A DNA stretch of 64,000 nt, from assembly GCF_000364605.1 (NCBI RefSeq), contig NZ_KB822584.1, forward strand, positions 56,959-120,958. Direction: 5' to 3'. Under the pieces are notes generated by a model. It was not told where the DNA came from. It did not search any database and saw nothing but the letters and a program-made list of their open reading frames with translations. The translations under genes and the position numbers were made by a program. Shown piece after piece: positions 1 through 8,777 of the stretch. The number at the start of each line of letters is the position of its first letter. Within the stretch, counting starts at the first letter, position 1. This DNA comes from Nocardioides sp. Iso805N. Its GTDB lineage: Bacteria > Actinomycetota > Actinomycetes > Propionibacteriales > Nocardioidaceae.

Positions 1-48
1 CCGCGTCTGAGCGTGGATCGAGGATTTCGGGCGGTCCCGGAGGCCGGG

Positions 49-1437
49 TCAGGCCCCGCTGAGGAAGCTCAGCAGGTCCCCCCGCGTCAGTACGCCGACG
101 GGCTTGCCGTCCTCGTGCACGAGGACGGCGTCCGAGCCTTCCAGGAGCTGCACCGCGGCCTGGGTGTCCTCGGTGGCGCCGATCGTGGGCAGCGGCGCGC
201 TCATGTGCTGCTCGACCGGGTCGGTGAGGTGCGCGTCCCCGGCGAACAGCGCGTCGAGCAGGCTCCGCTCCGAGACCGAGCCGGCGACCTCCGCGGCGAC
301 GATCGGCGGCTCGGCACGCACGACCGGCATCTGGCTGACGCCGTACTCGCGCAGGATGTGGATCGCCTCCGCCACCGTCTCGCTCGGGTGGGTGTGCACC
401 AGCGCCGGGAGCGCGCCGGACTTGCCCCGGAGAACGTCCCCGATCGTCTGGCTGGCCTGGTCGGCACCGGTCGGGAAGCCGTACTGCGCCAGCCAGTCGT
501 CGTTGAAGACCTTCGTCAGGTAGCCGCGGCCCGAGTCAGGCAGCAGCACCACGATCACCGCGTCATGCTCGCCGGCCTCGGCGAGCTCGTGGGCGAGCTG
601 CTTGGCGGCGTAGGCAGCCATCCCGCTCGAACCGCCGACCAGGAGCGCCTCCTCGCGGGCCAGCCGCCGGGTGAAGGCGAAGGAGTCGGCATCGGAGACC
701 TCGATGATCCGGTCGGCGATGTCGCGGTCGTAGGTCTCCGGCCAGAAGTCCTCGCCCACGCCCTCGACCAGGTAGGGCCGGCCCGTGCCGCCGCTGTAGA
801 CACTGCCCGCCGGGTCGGCGCCGATGACCTGGACGCCTGAGTCCTGCTCCTTCAGGTAGCGGCCGATGCCGCTGATCGTGCCGCCGGTTCCGACGCCGGC
901 CACGAAGTGGGTGATCCGACCCTCGGTCTGCTTCCAGATCTCGGGACCGGTGGTCTCGTAGTGCGAGCGCGGGTTGTGCGGGTTGGAGTACTGGTCGGGC
1001 TTCCAGGCGCCGGGTTGCGAGGCGAGACGGTCGCTGACGTTGTAGTAGGAGTCGGGGTGCTCTGGCGGGACGGCCGTCGGGCAGACCACCACCTCGGCGC
1101 CGTACGCCTTGAGCACGTTGCGCTTGTCCTCGCTGACCTTGTCCGGGCAGACGAAGACGCACTTGTAGCCCTTGCGCTGGGCCACCATCGCCAGACCGAC
1201 GCCGGTGTTGCCCGAGGTCGGCTCCACGATGGTGCCACCGGGCTGCAGCGCACCGGAGGCCTCGGCGGCCTCGATCATCCGGGTGGCGATCCGGTCCTTC
1301 ACCGAGCCGCCGGGGTTGAGGTATTCCACCTTGGCCAGGACGATCGGTCCCTGCTTCGGCAATCCGTCCAGTGAGCGATCGAGCCTCAGCAGCGGGGTGT
1401 TGCCGATGAGGTCGAGCAGCGAGTCCACGTACTCCAT
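49..1437 (-). CDS. cbs: cystathionine beta-synthase
   Basis: This gene encodes a PLP enzyme that condenses serine and homocysteine to cystathionine in transsulfuration (462 residues). The N-terminal fold-type II domain shows NPGGSVKDR with the PLP lysine at about residue 47 and the phosphate-binding loop TSGNTG at 74-79. A second glycine loop (GVGTGGTISG) and GGSSGM follow. The C-terminal 120 residues form a CBS-domain pair (HTHPSETVAEAIHIL; KPVGVLTRGDLL), which separates this protein from plain cysteine synthases. An upstream in-frame extension to 1752 is open, but the family starts at MEYVDSLLDLIGNTPLL, so I chose the ATG at 1437. The SGNH hydrolase gene diverges from a 112-base gap that must hold both promoters. 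Cystathionine synthase versus a CBS-domain cysteine synthase is settled by length and layout; I am confident. Confidence 0.93.
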   Translation of the reverse strand: MEYVDSLLDLIGNTPLLRLDRSLDGLPKQGPIVLAKVEYLNPGGSVKDRIATRMIEAAEASGALQPGGTIVEPTSGNTGVGLAMVAQRKGYKCVFVCPDKVSEDKRNVLKAYGAEVVVCPTAVPPEHPDSYYNVSDRLASQPGAWKPDQYSNPHNPRSHYETTGPEIWKQTEGRITHFVAGVGTGGTISGIGRYLKEQDSGVQVIGADPAGSVYSGGTGRPYLVEGVGEDFWPETYDRDIADRIIEVSDADSFAFTRRLAREEALLVGGSSGMAAYAAKQLAHELAEAGEHDAVIVVLLPDSGRGYLTKVFNDDWLAQYGFPTGADQASQTIGDVLRGKSGALPALVHTHPSETVAEAIHILREYGVSQMPVVRAEPPIVAAEVAGSVSERSLLDALFAGDAHLTDPVEQHMSAPLPTIGATEDTQAAVQLLEGSDAVLVHEDGKPVGVLTRGDLLSFLSGA

Positions 1438-1549
1438 GGCGCCACCGTATGCGATCCAGCGCGACCGGCGGGCACGCCGGCACTCGATCGCACGCGACGA
1501 GTGGCCGGGGCGCGCACCGGCCGCCGCCGGCATTTCGTAGGGTTGGCTC

Positions 1550-2524
1550 GTGACGCGAGCAGGAGGACGATCACGCACCGCGCTGCGGATCGGCAGTTGG
1601 CTGGCAGCCGCCGGCGGCGTAGCCGTCGGGGTGATCGCCGCCGAGGCCAAGTTCGCGCACGCGACCATCAACGCCGTCGACCTGATCCCGCCGCCCGACC
1701 CCACCGGCACGTACGGCGCCGACGGGCCGCGCGCGGAGGAGCCGCCGATCACTGTTGCCGTGCTCGGCGACTCCAGCGCCGCGGGCTACGGGCTCGAGGT
1801 CGCCGCGCAGACACCCGGTGCGCTGGTCGGCCAGGGTGTCGCGGACTGGTCGGGACGCAAGATCCTGCTGCGTGACCTGGCCGTGGTGGGCGCCGTCTCC
1901 GCCGAGCTCGACGAGCAGGTGGATCGCGCGCTCGCGCTCGACGCCGATGTCGCGATCATCCTGATCGGCGCCAACGACGTGGTCCGGATGGTGCGACCCA
2001 CCGTCGCCGTCTCGCACCTGGTGCGGGCCGTCGAGCGGCTGCGCGCCGGCGGGGTCGCGGTGCTGGTCGGCACCGTGCCCGATCTCGGCTCGATCAAGCC
2101 GATCCTGCCGCCGCTGCGGCACATCGCCCGTGCCTGGTCGCGGCGGATCGCCGCCGAGCAGACCATCCGGGTGGTGCGCGCCGGCGGGCGGACGGTCTCG
2201 CTCGCCGACATCCTGGGTCCGGAGTTCACCGCGGACCGGGACTTCTTCTTCGGCCCGGACAGGTTCCACCCCTCCGTCGCGGGCTACGCCGCGCTGGCCG
2301 AGGTGCTGCTGCCCTCGACCCTGGCGGCGCTGGGGTTGCTCGGTGACGAGCAGGCCGAGCTGGCGACCTACCGTGGCCAGCCGGCCCTGCCGATCGCCGC
2401 CGCCACGCTGCGAGCCGTCAACGTCCCCGGTACCGAGCTCGGCTCGGTACCGAAGCCACGAGGCCGCCTGGGACGGCTCTGGGTGAGCGTCGCCAGGCGG
2501 CCTCGGGCTCGCCGGTCGGGTTGA
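1550..2524 (+). CDS. SGNH/GDSL-family hydrolase, membrane-anchored
   Basis: This 324-residue protein is probably an esterase or lipase acting outside the membrane; the substrate is unknown. The first 45 residues contain an uncleaved signal/anchor segment (GSWLAAAGGVAVGVIAA). The SGNH blocks are all visible: block I VLGDSSAAGYGLE with the nucleophile serine, the glycine region after LRDLAVVGA, block III IGANDVVRMV, and block V DRFHPSVAGYAAL with the catalytic His. The start is GTG at 1550. The gene diverges from cbs, a frequent pairing in Actinobacteria. Its last 70 bases contain two perfect inverted repeats, the larger probably the terminator shared with the convergent gene downstream, which begins on the very next base. 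Confidence 0.85.
   Translation: MTRAGGRSRTALRIGSWLAAAGGVAVGVIAAEAKFAHATINAVDLIPPPDPTGTYGADGPRAEEPPITVAVLGDSSAAGYGLEVAAQTPGALVGQGVADWSGRKILLRDLAVVGAVSAELDEQVDRALALDADVAIILIGANDVVRMVRPTVAVSHLVRAVERLRAGGVAVLVGTVPDLGSIKPILPPLRHIARAWSRRIAAEQTIRVVRAGGRTVSLADILGPEFTADRDFFFGPDRFHPSVAGYAALAEVLLPSTLAALGLLGDEQAELATYRGQPALPIAAATLRAVNVPGTELGSVPKPRGRLGRLWVSVARRPRARRSG
2459..2505. terminator. 13-bp perfect hairpin at convergent gene ends
   Basis: The arms 2459-2471 and 2493-2505 are exact reverse complements with a 21-base loop. A second perfect 10-bp inverted repeat lies at 2428-2437/2443-2452. Both sit inside the 3' coding end of the hydrolase gene, where it meets the convergent Bax-inhibitor gene with no spacer. 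They could stop transcription from both sides. There is no T tract, so intrinsic termination is inferred only from the stem. Confidence 0.5.
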
Positions 2525-3382
2525 TCAGCGGTTCGTCACGATGGCCAGGATGCGCAGCAGGTTGGTGTAGATCCAGACCAGGCTGACCGTGATCGCGAAC
2601 GCCGCGCGCCAGGACTCGCGCTCCGGCAGGCCGTTGCGGACGCCCTGCTCGACGAAGTCGAAGTCCATCACGAGCATGAAGACGCCGAGCGCCAGGCCGA
2701 TCATCGCGGTGAGCAGGCCGAGCGCGCCGAAGCCGAACAGCCCCAGGCTCGACCCGAACAGGCCGAGGACCAGCTCGAGCACCGCGAGGCCGATCATGCC
2801 CAGGACGGCACCCATCACCATCGTGCGGAACTTGTTGCCGACCTTGATGTCGAAGTACTTGTATGCCGCCAGCGTGCCGGCGAAGGCGGCGAAGGTGCCC
2901 AGGACGGCGCCGGTGACGACGCCACTGCCGAACTGCGCGTCGAAGGCCTTGCTCAGCGCGCCGAGCGCGACGCCCTCGAAGGCGGCGAACACGAGCACCA
3001 GCGCCGGGCTGATGATCTTCTTGAACGAGTTGACCATCGAGAGCACGAAGGCGCCGAGGCTGCCGATCATGGCGGCGCTGTAGACGGCGCTGAGACCCTC
3101 GTTCGTCGTGATCGAGGGCGTCATCACCCATGTCAGGGCGGCGGCCACGATCACGACGACCAGGCTGATGCCGGTCCGCTGCACGACGGTGTCGATCGTC
3201 ATCGGGCCGGTGGTGCGCGTCGGCGCACTCGGAGCGCCCGGCGTGCCGACGCTCCAGGTGGACGGGTCGCTGCCGTAACCGGAGTGACCCGCGCCGTTCC
3301 CGGCGTACGTCGCGTTGCCGTAGGCGTTGTAGCCGGACTTGAACTCATCCGAGTTGCGGAACACCGGGTTGTTGCTTGGCAT
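2525..3382 (-). CDS. Bax inhibitor-1/YccA family membrane protein
   Basis: This is a 285-residue integral membrane protein of the BI-1 family, which includes pH-sensitive calcium-leak proteins in other bacteria; its role here is unknown. A hydrophilic, Gly/Asn-rich N-terminus of about 75 residues precedes seven hydrophobic segments. The C-terminal segment ends in the family-type stretch IYTNLLRILAIVTNR. I chose the ATG at 3382 because AAGGAGAG lies five bases upstream; the longer form starting at 3412 has no such site. The gene stands alone, convergent with the SGNH hydrolase, and terminates within a shared hairpin region. Confidence 0.88.
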   Translation of the reverse strand: MPSNNPVFRNSDEFKSGYNAYGNATYAGNGAGHSGYGSDPSTWSVGTPGAPSAPTRTTGPMTIDTVVQRTGISLVVVIVAAALTWVMTPSITTNEGLSAVYSAAMIGSLGAFVLSMVNSFKKIISPALVLVFAAFEGVALGALSKAFDAQFGSGVVTGAVLGTFAAFAGTLAAYKYFDIKVGNKFRTMVMGAVLGMIGLAVLELVLGLFGSSLGLFGFGALGLLTAMIGLALGVFMLVMDFDFVEQGVRNGLPERESWRAAFAITVSLVWIYTNLLRILAIVTNR

Positions 3383-3441
3383 GGTCTCTCCTTGGAGGCC
3401 GGTGGCTGTCATCGCCCTGACAACAGCCTGACAGCACCATC

Positions 3442-5037
3442 CTAGGTGCCGTCAGTGTGTTGAACGATCGGCCGAGCCGGCTCGTTCCCGCCGCGCCCAA
3501 GCTCGAAGATGTCGGTCGAAGGACCCCGCCACTGACCTTGCAGCCGGTAGCCGAGTCGCTGGAGCAGGGGCAGGTCGGCGTTACCGTGTGCCGTCAGCGG
3601 CAGGGCCGCGTCCGTGACCACGAAGAGCCTGCTGCCGGGTGCGGCGTGACGCAGCCGGTCCGCGACCCGCGCCAGCGGATAGTCACGACCCCACAGGCTG
3701 CGGTTCTGGGCCGCGGTGAGATGGGCGGTGACGTCATCGAGCCCGTTGACCGCGTCAGGGTAGGCGATCGCCAGCTTGGCGGTGGTGACCGTGCGGCGAC
3801 CCAGCAGGTCGAGGTAGGCGATGTCATCGCCTGGCCGTGCGTGCAGGCGGAGGTACGCCGCGGCAGGTCCCCAGTCGGATGCCTTCTTCGCGGCGCTGCC
3901 GCGCAGCACACCGAGGATGGGCACCGCCAGCGCGATCAGTAGCACCCCGGCCGCCAGGCGTTGCCAGGACAGCCGCAGCCGGGCGATCACCGCACCGAGC
4001 AGCAGCGCCAGCGCGGGTGCGGTGAAGGTCGGGTAGCGGGGGCTGTAGAGCGGCTTGATCGCGTAGGTGTAGCCGAGGATGAGGATCGTCGGCACGACCA
4101 GCCAGGGCACCGCGACGGCGAGGAGTCGGCGGTCCGGGCGCCACCGGCCGGCCAGGGCGACGGCGACCAGGGTCCAGGTGAGGGCGGCGAGCGCGACCGC
4201 TGCCATCGTCCAGCCGATGCCCGGTCGCAGAGTCTGCGCATGGGTCGGGAGCTCGCCGGTGAAGAACTGCTGCACCGCGACCTGCATCAGCGTCGCCCTC
4301 AGCGGCGGAGCGTGGTGGAAGGGCAGCTGCCACTGCTCGTGACGGGCCAGCACCACCAGCGGTGCGAGCAGCACCGTCACCGCGACGAGCGCGATCGACA
4401 CCGGCCGCAGCTTGCCGCGCTGCAGCAGGACGACGGTGAGCAGATGGGCCACCCCGAGCAGCAGGACATAGACGAAGAGCGTGCTGGCCGCGAGGAGCGC
4501 GACGGCGTACCGCGCCCAACGCCAGGCCCCTCCGCGCCGCACGGCGGCGAGCAGCGCCAACGTCACCCAGACCGCAGCTGCCAGGTCGAACGCGTAGGAG
4601 CGCGCCTCCCCGCCAGCCCAGAACACCCGAGGGATGAGCGCCAGGGCGAGCCCGGAGAACAGGCCCGTACGCCGGTCGACGAGCAGCGTGCCCAGCCGCA
4701 CGACGCCGGCCGCGCCCGCGCCGACCGCGAGCGCCGACGGCAGTCGCAGCATGGTCGCGCTGCGGCCTGCGAGCGCGATCCAGTAGTGCATGCCCAGGTA
4801 GTACGCGCCGTGCACGGCGTCGATCCTGGTGATCAGCGCCCACCAGGCCGAGACGCTGCGGGTGGCGCCGGAGACGGTCGCCGCCTCGTCGGTCCAGATC
4901 GACGGGTGGCCGATCCGGATCAGGCTCACGGAGGCCGCCAGCAGGCCGACCAGCACGGGGGCGATCGCGGAGGAGCGCCGCGAGGCCGGGCCGGGGCGGG
5001 TCGGCCTCGCGGGCGGTGACACGACGGTGGTGCCCAT
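3442..5037 (-). CDS. GT39-type polytopic glycosyltransferase
   Basis: This 531-residue membrane protein resembles the ArnT/PMT-like mannosyltransferases (GT-C fold), which use lipid-linked sugars on the outer face of the membrane. About 11-12 hydrophobic segments are visible. The first extracytoplasmic loop carries the acidic motif IWTDEAAT, and the loop after it has [12 protein letters not shown], both typical of this family. The Asp-Glu pair is the expected catalytic acid site. The C-terminal 120 residues are a soluble extracytoplasmic domain. No other glycosylation gene is adjacent, so the acceptor (protein, lipid or polysaccharide) cannot be read from context. Confidence 0.75.
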   Translation of the reverse strand: MGTTVVSPPARPTRPGPASRRSSAIAPVLVGLLAASVSLIRIGHPSIWTDEAATVSGATRSVSAWWALITRIDAVHGAYYLGMHYWIALAGRSATMLRLPSALAVGAGAAGVVRLGTLLVDRRTGLFSGLALALIPRVFWAGGEARSYAFDLAAAVWVTLALLAAVRRGGAWRWARYAVALLAASTLFVYVLLLGVAHLLTVVLLQRGKLRPVSIALVAVTVLLAPLVVLARHEQWQLPFHHAPPLRATLMQVAVQQFFTGELPTHAQTLRPGIGWTMAAVALAALTWTLVAVALAGRWRPDRRLLAVAVPWLVVPTILILGYTYAIKPLYSPRYPTFTAPALALLLGAVIARLRLSWQRLAAGVLLIALAVPILGVLRGSAAKKASDWGPAAAYLRLHARPGDDIAYLDLLGRRTVTTAKLAIAYPDAVNGLDDVTAHLTAAQNRSLWGRDYPLARVADRLRHAAPGSRLFVVTDAALPLTAHGNADLPLLQRLGYRLQGQWRGPSTDIFELGRGGNEPARPIVQHTDGT

Positions 5038-5123
5038 GTCAGGGACCGTAGGACCGTCCCCATGACCGCAACCGCACCATCGGCCGGCGGGCCTCAGCGG
5101 CAGCCGGTCCGGCGCTCGTCGGG

Positions 5124-5723
5124 CTACCTGGCGGGGGCTGGCTCCCGAGCGACGAGCAACGCTCCTGCGCCCGTGGGGGCGAGTGCCTCGGTGACCCGGG
5201 GGTCCGCAGCGACAACGGCTCGGAAGTCGCGCACCTGGTCCGCGTGGGAGATCACGTTGTCCACCACCAGCAGGCCCCCGGGCCGGAGGGTCCGGACGAG
5301 GTCGGGCCAGTAGTCGGGATACGCCGGCCGCTCAGCATCGAGGAAGATCAGGTCCCACGCCTCGGCAGGCGAGTCGGCCAGCACGCGGGCCGCGTCGTCG
5401 ACGGTCAGCCCGACCAAGCTCTCGAGGCCGGCACGGTCGAGGTTGGCGGCAGCGAGGCGACTGCGGTCGGGGTCGATGTCGACGCTGGTCACCCGACCCC
5501 CGGTGGCTCGAGCGGCGTCGGCCAACCACAGCGTCGAGTAGCCGTTGGAGGTGCCCAGCTCCAGGATCGCCCGAGCACGGGTGGCGCGGACGAGGACCGC
5601 GAGCAGACGGGCGGTGTCGGGCTCGACGTTGCGCAGCCGGTCGAACCGGTCGGGCTTGGTCGCGTCATGCTCGATCCCCTCGCGATGCAATGCGTCGAGG
5701 AGCGTGTCCAGGTCATCGTCCAT
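5124..5723 (-). CDS. O-methyltransferase, class I SAM-dependent
   Basis: This 199-residue enzyme belongs to the caffeoyl-CoA/catechol O-methyltransferase family. The SAM-binding motif I is [16 protein letters not shown], followed by the acidic loop TSVDIDPDR that contacts the ribose. [17 protein letters not shown] gives the metal-binding aspartate region and [13 protein letters not shown] the post-motif strand. The length is close to the family norm of 210-220. The acceptor is unknown, and the gene is monocistronic between a glycosyltransferase and the adhesin promoter region. Confidence 0.85.
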   Translation of the reverse strand: MDDDLDTLLDALHREGIEHDATKPDRFDRLRNVEPDTARLLAVLVRATRARAILELGTSNGYSTLWLADAARATGGRVTSVDIDPDRSRLAAANLDRAGLESLVGLTVDDAARVLADSPAEAWDLIFLDAERPAYPDYWPDLVRTLRPGGLLVVDNVISHADQVRDFRAVVAADPRVTEALAPTGAGALLVAREPAPAR

Positions 5724-5910
5724 GCGTGCTCATCCCCCGTGTCGAAGTGTCAACGCCCAGAGATTGACCTGCCGGGACCGCCCTGGGCAAGTCGATTCGG
5801 ACCGCGTCATGAAGCCGGGCTGCGACCGTCTTGTGACGGGGAAGTCTACGGCTGCCGACGCCTGTCCCCCCGTGACGACGCCAGGTCAACAGACGAGGAC
5901 CCGAGATCCG

Positions 5911-7388
5911 ATGCGTACTCCAACCGCTCTCCCCCACACGACTCACCGACTCGGCACCCGCCTGTTCCTCGTGGTCGCAGCCGCGCTGCTCGCGGCCCTC
6001 GGCGCTATCGGTGTGGCGACAGCGACGAAGGCAGACGCTGCGGCCATCCCGGATGCCATCACCTCGGTGGATCTGACCAGTGGACCGGGCCCGTATGCCA
6101 CCGGGTCGACCATCAGCTTCTCCGGGACCTGGAGCGTGCCCGACGGATCGAGCCCCGGCGACACCTTCACCTTCAACTCCCGCCCGAGCTGTCCTGGTCC
6201 GGAGCAACCACGTTCGACCTCGAGGACGACAACGGGAACGTCGTGGCCACCGCGAGCGTGAGCGCCTCCGGCGCAGTCACCTTCACCCTGACCCCGTACG
6301 TGGCCGACCACCCGAACGACATCGGCGGCACCTTCACGTTCGACACCCAGTACTCCGCACAGCAGACGACGTCCGGACCCCACACCCTCGACTTCACCGT
6401 CGGCACCACCGCGGTGCCGGTGACCATCACCACCACGGGACCGAACGGCTTCTGCACCGTCAACTGCGACGGCAGCGTTCCCTCCGACCTGCAGCACCCG
6501 TTCAAGGCCATGCTGTTCACCGACGCTCAGCAGACGAGGACCCGTTCCTACATCGCGGGCAACGTGGGCACCGCTGACTCCAACACCGTCACCATCACCG
6601 ACGTCCCCGGCCCGGGGCTTGCGATCGACTGCACGTCCATCGACCCGGAGGTCGGGCACTACGTCAGCGCATGGGCCGACATCATCGCGCCCACCGACAC
6701 CGCCATGTACACCCCGGTCGTCGCCTGCGAGGCCGACTCCCTGACCGTGACGTGGACCGGCCTGCCCGCCCACGAGAACGTCGGTGTCTACCTGCAAACC
6801 GCTATCACCGACCAGGGACTCGCCAGCTACTCCAACACCGGGACCTTCGTCGTCAACGGTACGAACACCCCGGTGTCCGCGACGATCACCCGCTCCTCCG
6901 CATCCGGGACGGGAAGCGGCACCGGGACCAGCGCCACCCCGACGCCGACGCCGACCCCGACCAACACGGCCACCCCCAGCTCGACTGACACCCCGACTCC
7001 GAGTGACACCCCGACTCCCAGCGACACCCCAACCCCGAGTGACACCCCAACCCCGAGTGACAACCCAACCCCGAGTGACACCCCAACGCCCAGTGACACC
7101 CCAACCCCGAGTGGCAACCCCAGCGACTCGCCGACGCCGGCCACCGCATCCACTCCTGCGGCGCCGAGCAAGGCCTCGACCGACACTCCGACGAATGCGG
7201 AGCTCAGCGCCTCGTCCAGCAGTTCTGCGACGGCGACCGCAGCCGGACCCGCGGTCAACACCGGCGGGTACGTCGCGCCGGGCGCACACCTGGGCGTGAC
7301 CATCGGGCTCGGGGCCATCGGCCTGCTCGTCCTCAGCGGGGCGTGCGTGGTTGCCTGGCCCCTGCAGCGGCGCCGAGGACAGCAGTGA
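5911..7388 (+). pseudogene. Cna/ClfA-like surface adhesin with -1 frameshift
   Basis: The reading frame opened by ATG 5911 codes a signal peptide (LFLVVAAALLAALGAIGVATATKADA) and an Ig-like adhesin domain (SGTWSVPDGSSPGDTFTF). It closes at 6261. The same domain continues without loss in another frame from about 6178 (LPPELSW, then TFDLEDDNGNVVATA). Restoring one C between 6177 and 6178 gives a protein of about 492 residues. After the adhesin module come a second beta-rich domain, a stalk of TPTPSD hexads (about residues 350-400), a Ser/Ala linker, PAVNTGG, a membrane segment and RRRGQQ. The downstream sortase overlaps it by four bases. The frameshift could be genuine inactivation, programmed or phase-variable, or an assembly error; the stalk and anchor show no other decay. 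Confidence 0.75.
6985..7125 (+). repeat. 18-base coding repeats (TPTPSD stalk)
   Basis: Seven to eight imperfect 18-base units (core CCCCGAGTGACACCCCAA) encode the Pro/Thr/Ser-rich stalk of the adhesin. Such stalks project ligand-binding domains through the wall. The unit number could vary between strains by slippage. Confidence 0.8.
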
Positions 7389-8041
7389 GGCACGCCGCCG
7401 TTCGTGGGTCCCGGCGACGGTGGCTGCTGCTCGGCTCCATCCTCGCCGGGAGTGCGCTCGTCACCGGAGCGGCCGTCTCTCTCGTGACGACGGCGACCGA
7501 CCACCCCGCCGGCCCGGTCGACATGACGGGACACCGCGTGCAGGTGGACGCCGGTACGACGCTGTCACCCCGCGCCCAGAAGGCGATGCACGCGGTCGCT
7601 GACACCGGCACGCGGTTCCTGGTCCCCTCGGTCGGGCTGGACGTGCCCCTCGGCGCGCTCGACGTCGTCGACAACACCATCACCCCACCCGGGGTGGCCT
7701 CCGTCTACTGGGTGCGCAACCTGGGGGTCAGCCTCGCCGACGCTCGCCAGGGAACCGTCTTCCTCGCCACCCACTCCATGCGAGGCGGCGCAGTCGCTCC
7801 GGGCAACTACCTGATCAACGTGGCCGAGGGCACCTCAGCGCTCTCCGCCGGAGCCAAGATCGTCGTCGGTGGACTCACCTACACCGTCACCAGCACGCAG
7901 GCGATCACAAAGGCCCAGGTCCCCCACGATGCGGCGCTGTGGGCGAACACACCCGGCCGGCTCGTGGTCATCACCTGTCTCGAGGTTCCGGCCGGGACCG
8001 ACCCCGTCGAGAACATGGTCATCACCGCCTCGCTCACCTAG
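7385..8041 (+). CDS. sortase-family protein (class E/F-like)
   Basis: This 218-residue protein should be a transpeptidase anchoring the adjacent adhesin. An N-terminal membrane segment (WLLLGSILAGSALVTGAAVSL) precedes a sortase beta-barrel. The catalytic His is at residue 130 (FLATHSMRGG) and Cys at 198 (LVVITCLEV). In related sortases an Arg follows about 10-20 residues after the Cys (as in YRDN); here the aligned stretch reads PVENMVI and no Arg is visible. I chose GTG 7385 because it overlaps the adhesin stop (GTGA) and puts the membrane segment near the N-terminus. The pair forms one translational unit. Activity is uncertain because of the missing Arg. Confidence 0.8.
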   Translation: MRHAAVRGSRRRWLLLGSILAGSALVTGAAVSLVTTATDHPAGPVDMTGHRVQVDAGTTLSPRAQKAMHAVADTGTRFLVPSVGLDVPLGALDVVDNTITPPGVASVYWVRNLGVSLADARQGTVFLATHSMRGGAVAPGNYLINVAEGTSALSAGAKIVVGGLTYTVTSTQAITKAQVPHDAALWANTPGRLVVITCLEVPAGTDPVENMVITASLT

Positions 8042-8089
8042 CCGGCATCGGCACCTGGCACCCGCCCCCGGTGCCGTGCTCGTACGTCG

Positions 8090-8163
8090 TGCCCCCGGTG
8101 GGGGTCGAACCCACACTGAACCGCTTTTAAGGCGGCTTCCTCTGCCGATTGGGATACAGGGGC
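8090..8163 (-). tRNA. tRNA with UAA anticodon, short variable loop
   Basis: The 74-base minus-strand sequence folds as a cloverleaf. It has a 7-bp acceptor stem (GCCCCTG/CGGGGGC), discriminator A, T-arm GTGGG-TTCGACC-CCCAC, and anticodon stem GCCGC/GCGGT closed by one G-U pair. The loop is CTTAAAA, so the anticodon is UAA and would read the leucine codon UUA. The variable loop has only five bases, whereas leucine tRNAs have a long variable arm. The D stem is weak, with about three pairs. It is a tRNA gene or tRNA-like gene by structure; the amino acid is uncertain. Confidence 0.75.
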
Positions 8164-8214
8164 TCGCGGCCACCCGATCGACGTCGCGCTGAGCGCCGAT
8201 CGCGTGTCCGCGGG

Positions 8215-8247
8215 CCGTGGGGGCGCGTCGTGCACGCGCCCCCACGG
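8215..8247 (-). terminator. 13-bp perfect GC hairpin
   Basis: The arms 8215-8227 and 8235-8247 are perfect complements with a 7-base loop. The hairpin lies five bases past the stop of the small membrane protein gene, between it and the tRNA. It probably ends the eno-ppx transcript; there is no T run. Confidence 0.6.
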
Positions 8248-8251
8248 GGGG

Positions 8252-8737
8252 TCATTCGACCCGTTTCTCCGACGTGGACCCACCGGCGCCCTCGGCGTCG
8301 TCCGCGTTCTCGGCGCCGTCACCCTCGCCAGCGACCGCCTCGGTGTCGGCGAGCGTCTCGAGCGGGTCGGTGAGCGGGTCGGGCTTGTCCGCGGGCTCGA
8401 TGTCGGCGGCCTCCACCTTCGGGGGCTCACTGGGCTTGAACTCCGGCGCCGAGACCGGGTCCGTCTCAGCCACCTCGACCGCCTCCTCCGGCACCTCGGG
8501 CGTCACGAGCTCGTCCGACTTGTGCAGGTGCTCACTGACGGCAGACGATGCCGATGTCGCCGCGGAGGAGACCGTCGCCGCGACCGGCCCGGCCTTCTCC
8601 GAGGCCGTGGCGAGGGCCGACTGCACTCGCGGGTCATGGGTGACCTTGGCAGCCGCCGACTTCACCTGGTCGGACTTGAACTTGACCACGTAGGCCACGC
8701 CGGCGGCGAGCGCCGCCAGCAGGATGAGCTTCTTCAC
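8252..8737 (-). CDS. small membrane-anchored acidic protein, unknown function
   Basis: I do not recognise a named family. The 161-residue product begins KKLILLAALAAGVAYVVKF, a single membrane anchor. An Ala/Ser-rich, probably helical stretch follows (DPRVQSALATASEKAGPVAA), and the last 80 residues are acidic and Pro/Glu/Ala-rich. I chose GTG 8737 because GGAGG lies eight bases upstream; the GTG at 8752 has no such site. It follows ppx by 40 bases and is probably the last gene of that transcript. Confidence 0.7.
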   Translation of the reverse strand: MKKLILLAALAAGVAYVVKFKSDQVKSAAAKVTHDPRVQSALATASEKAGPVAATVSSAATSASSAVSEHLHKSDELVTPEVPEEAVEVAETDPVSAPEFKPSEPPKVEAADIEPADKPDPLTDPLETLADTEAVAGEGDGAENADDAEGAGGSTSEKRVE

Positions 8738-8777
8738 GCTTGGAACCTCCACGAGAGTGATCGATCCGTTGTCGCCC

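Noticed and set aside
1438..1752. N-terminal extension of cystathionine beta-synthase
   Set aside because: It overlaps the divergent hydrolase gene and lies before the family's conserved start.
5244..6175. Upstream part of the long plus-strand frame that joins the adhesin
   Set aside because: It overlaps the O-methyltransferase antisense and carries no signal peptide; only the part after the frameshift codes for the adhesin.
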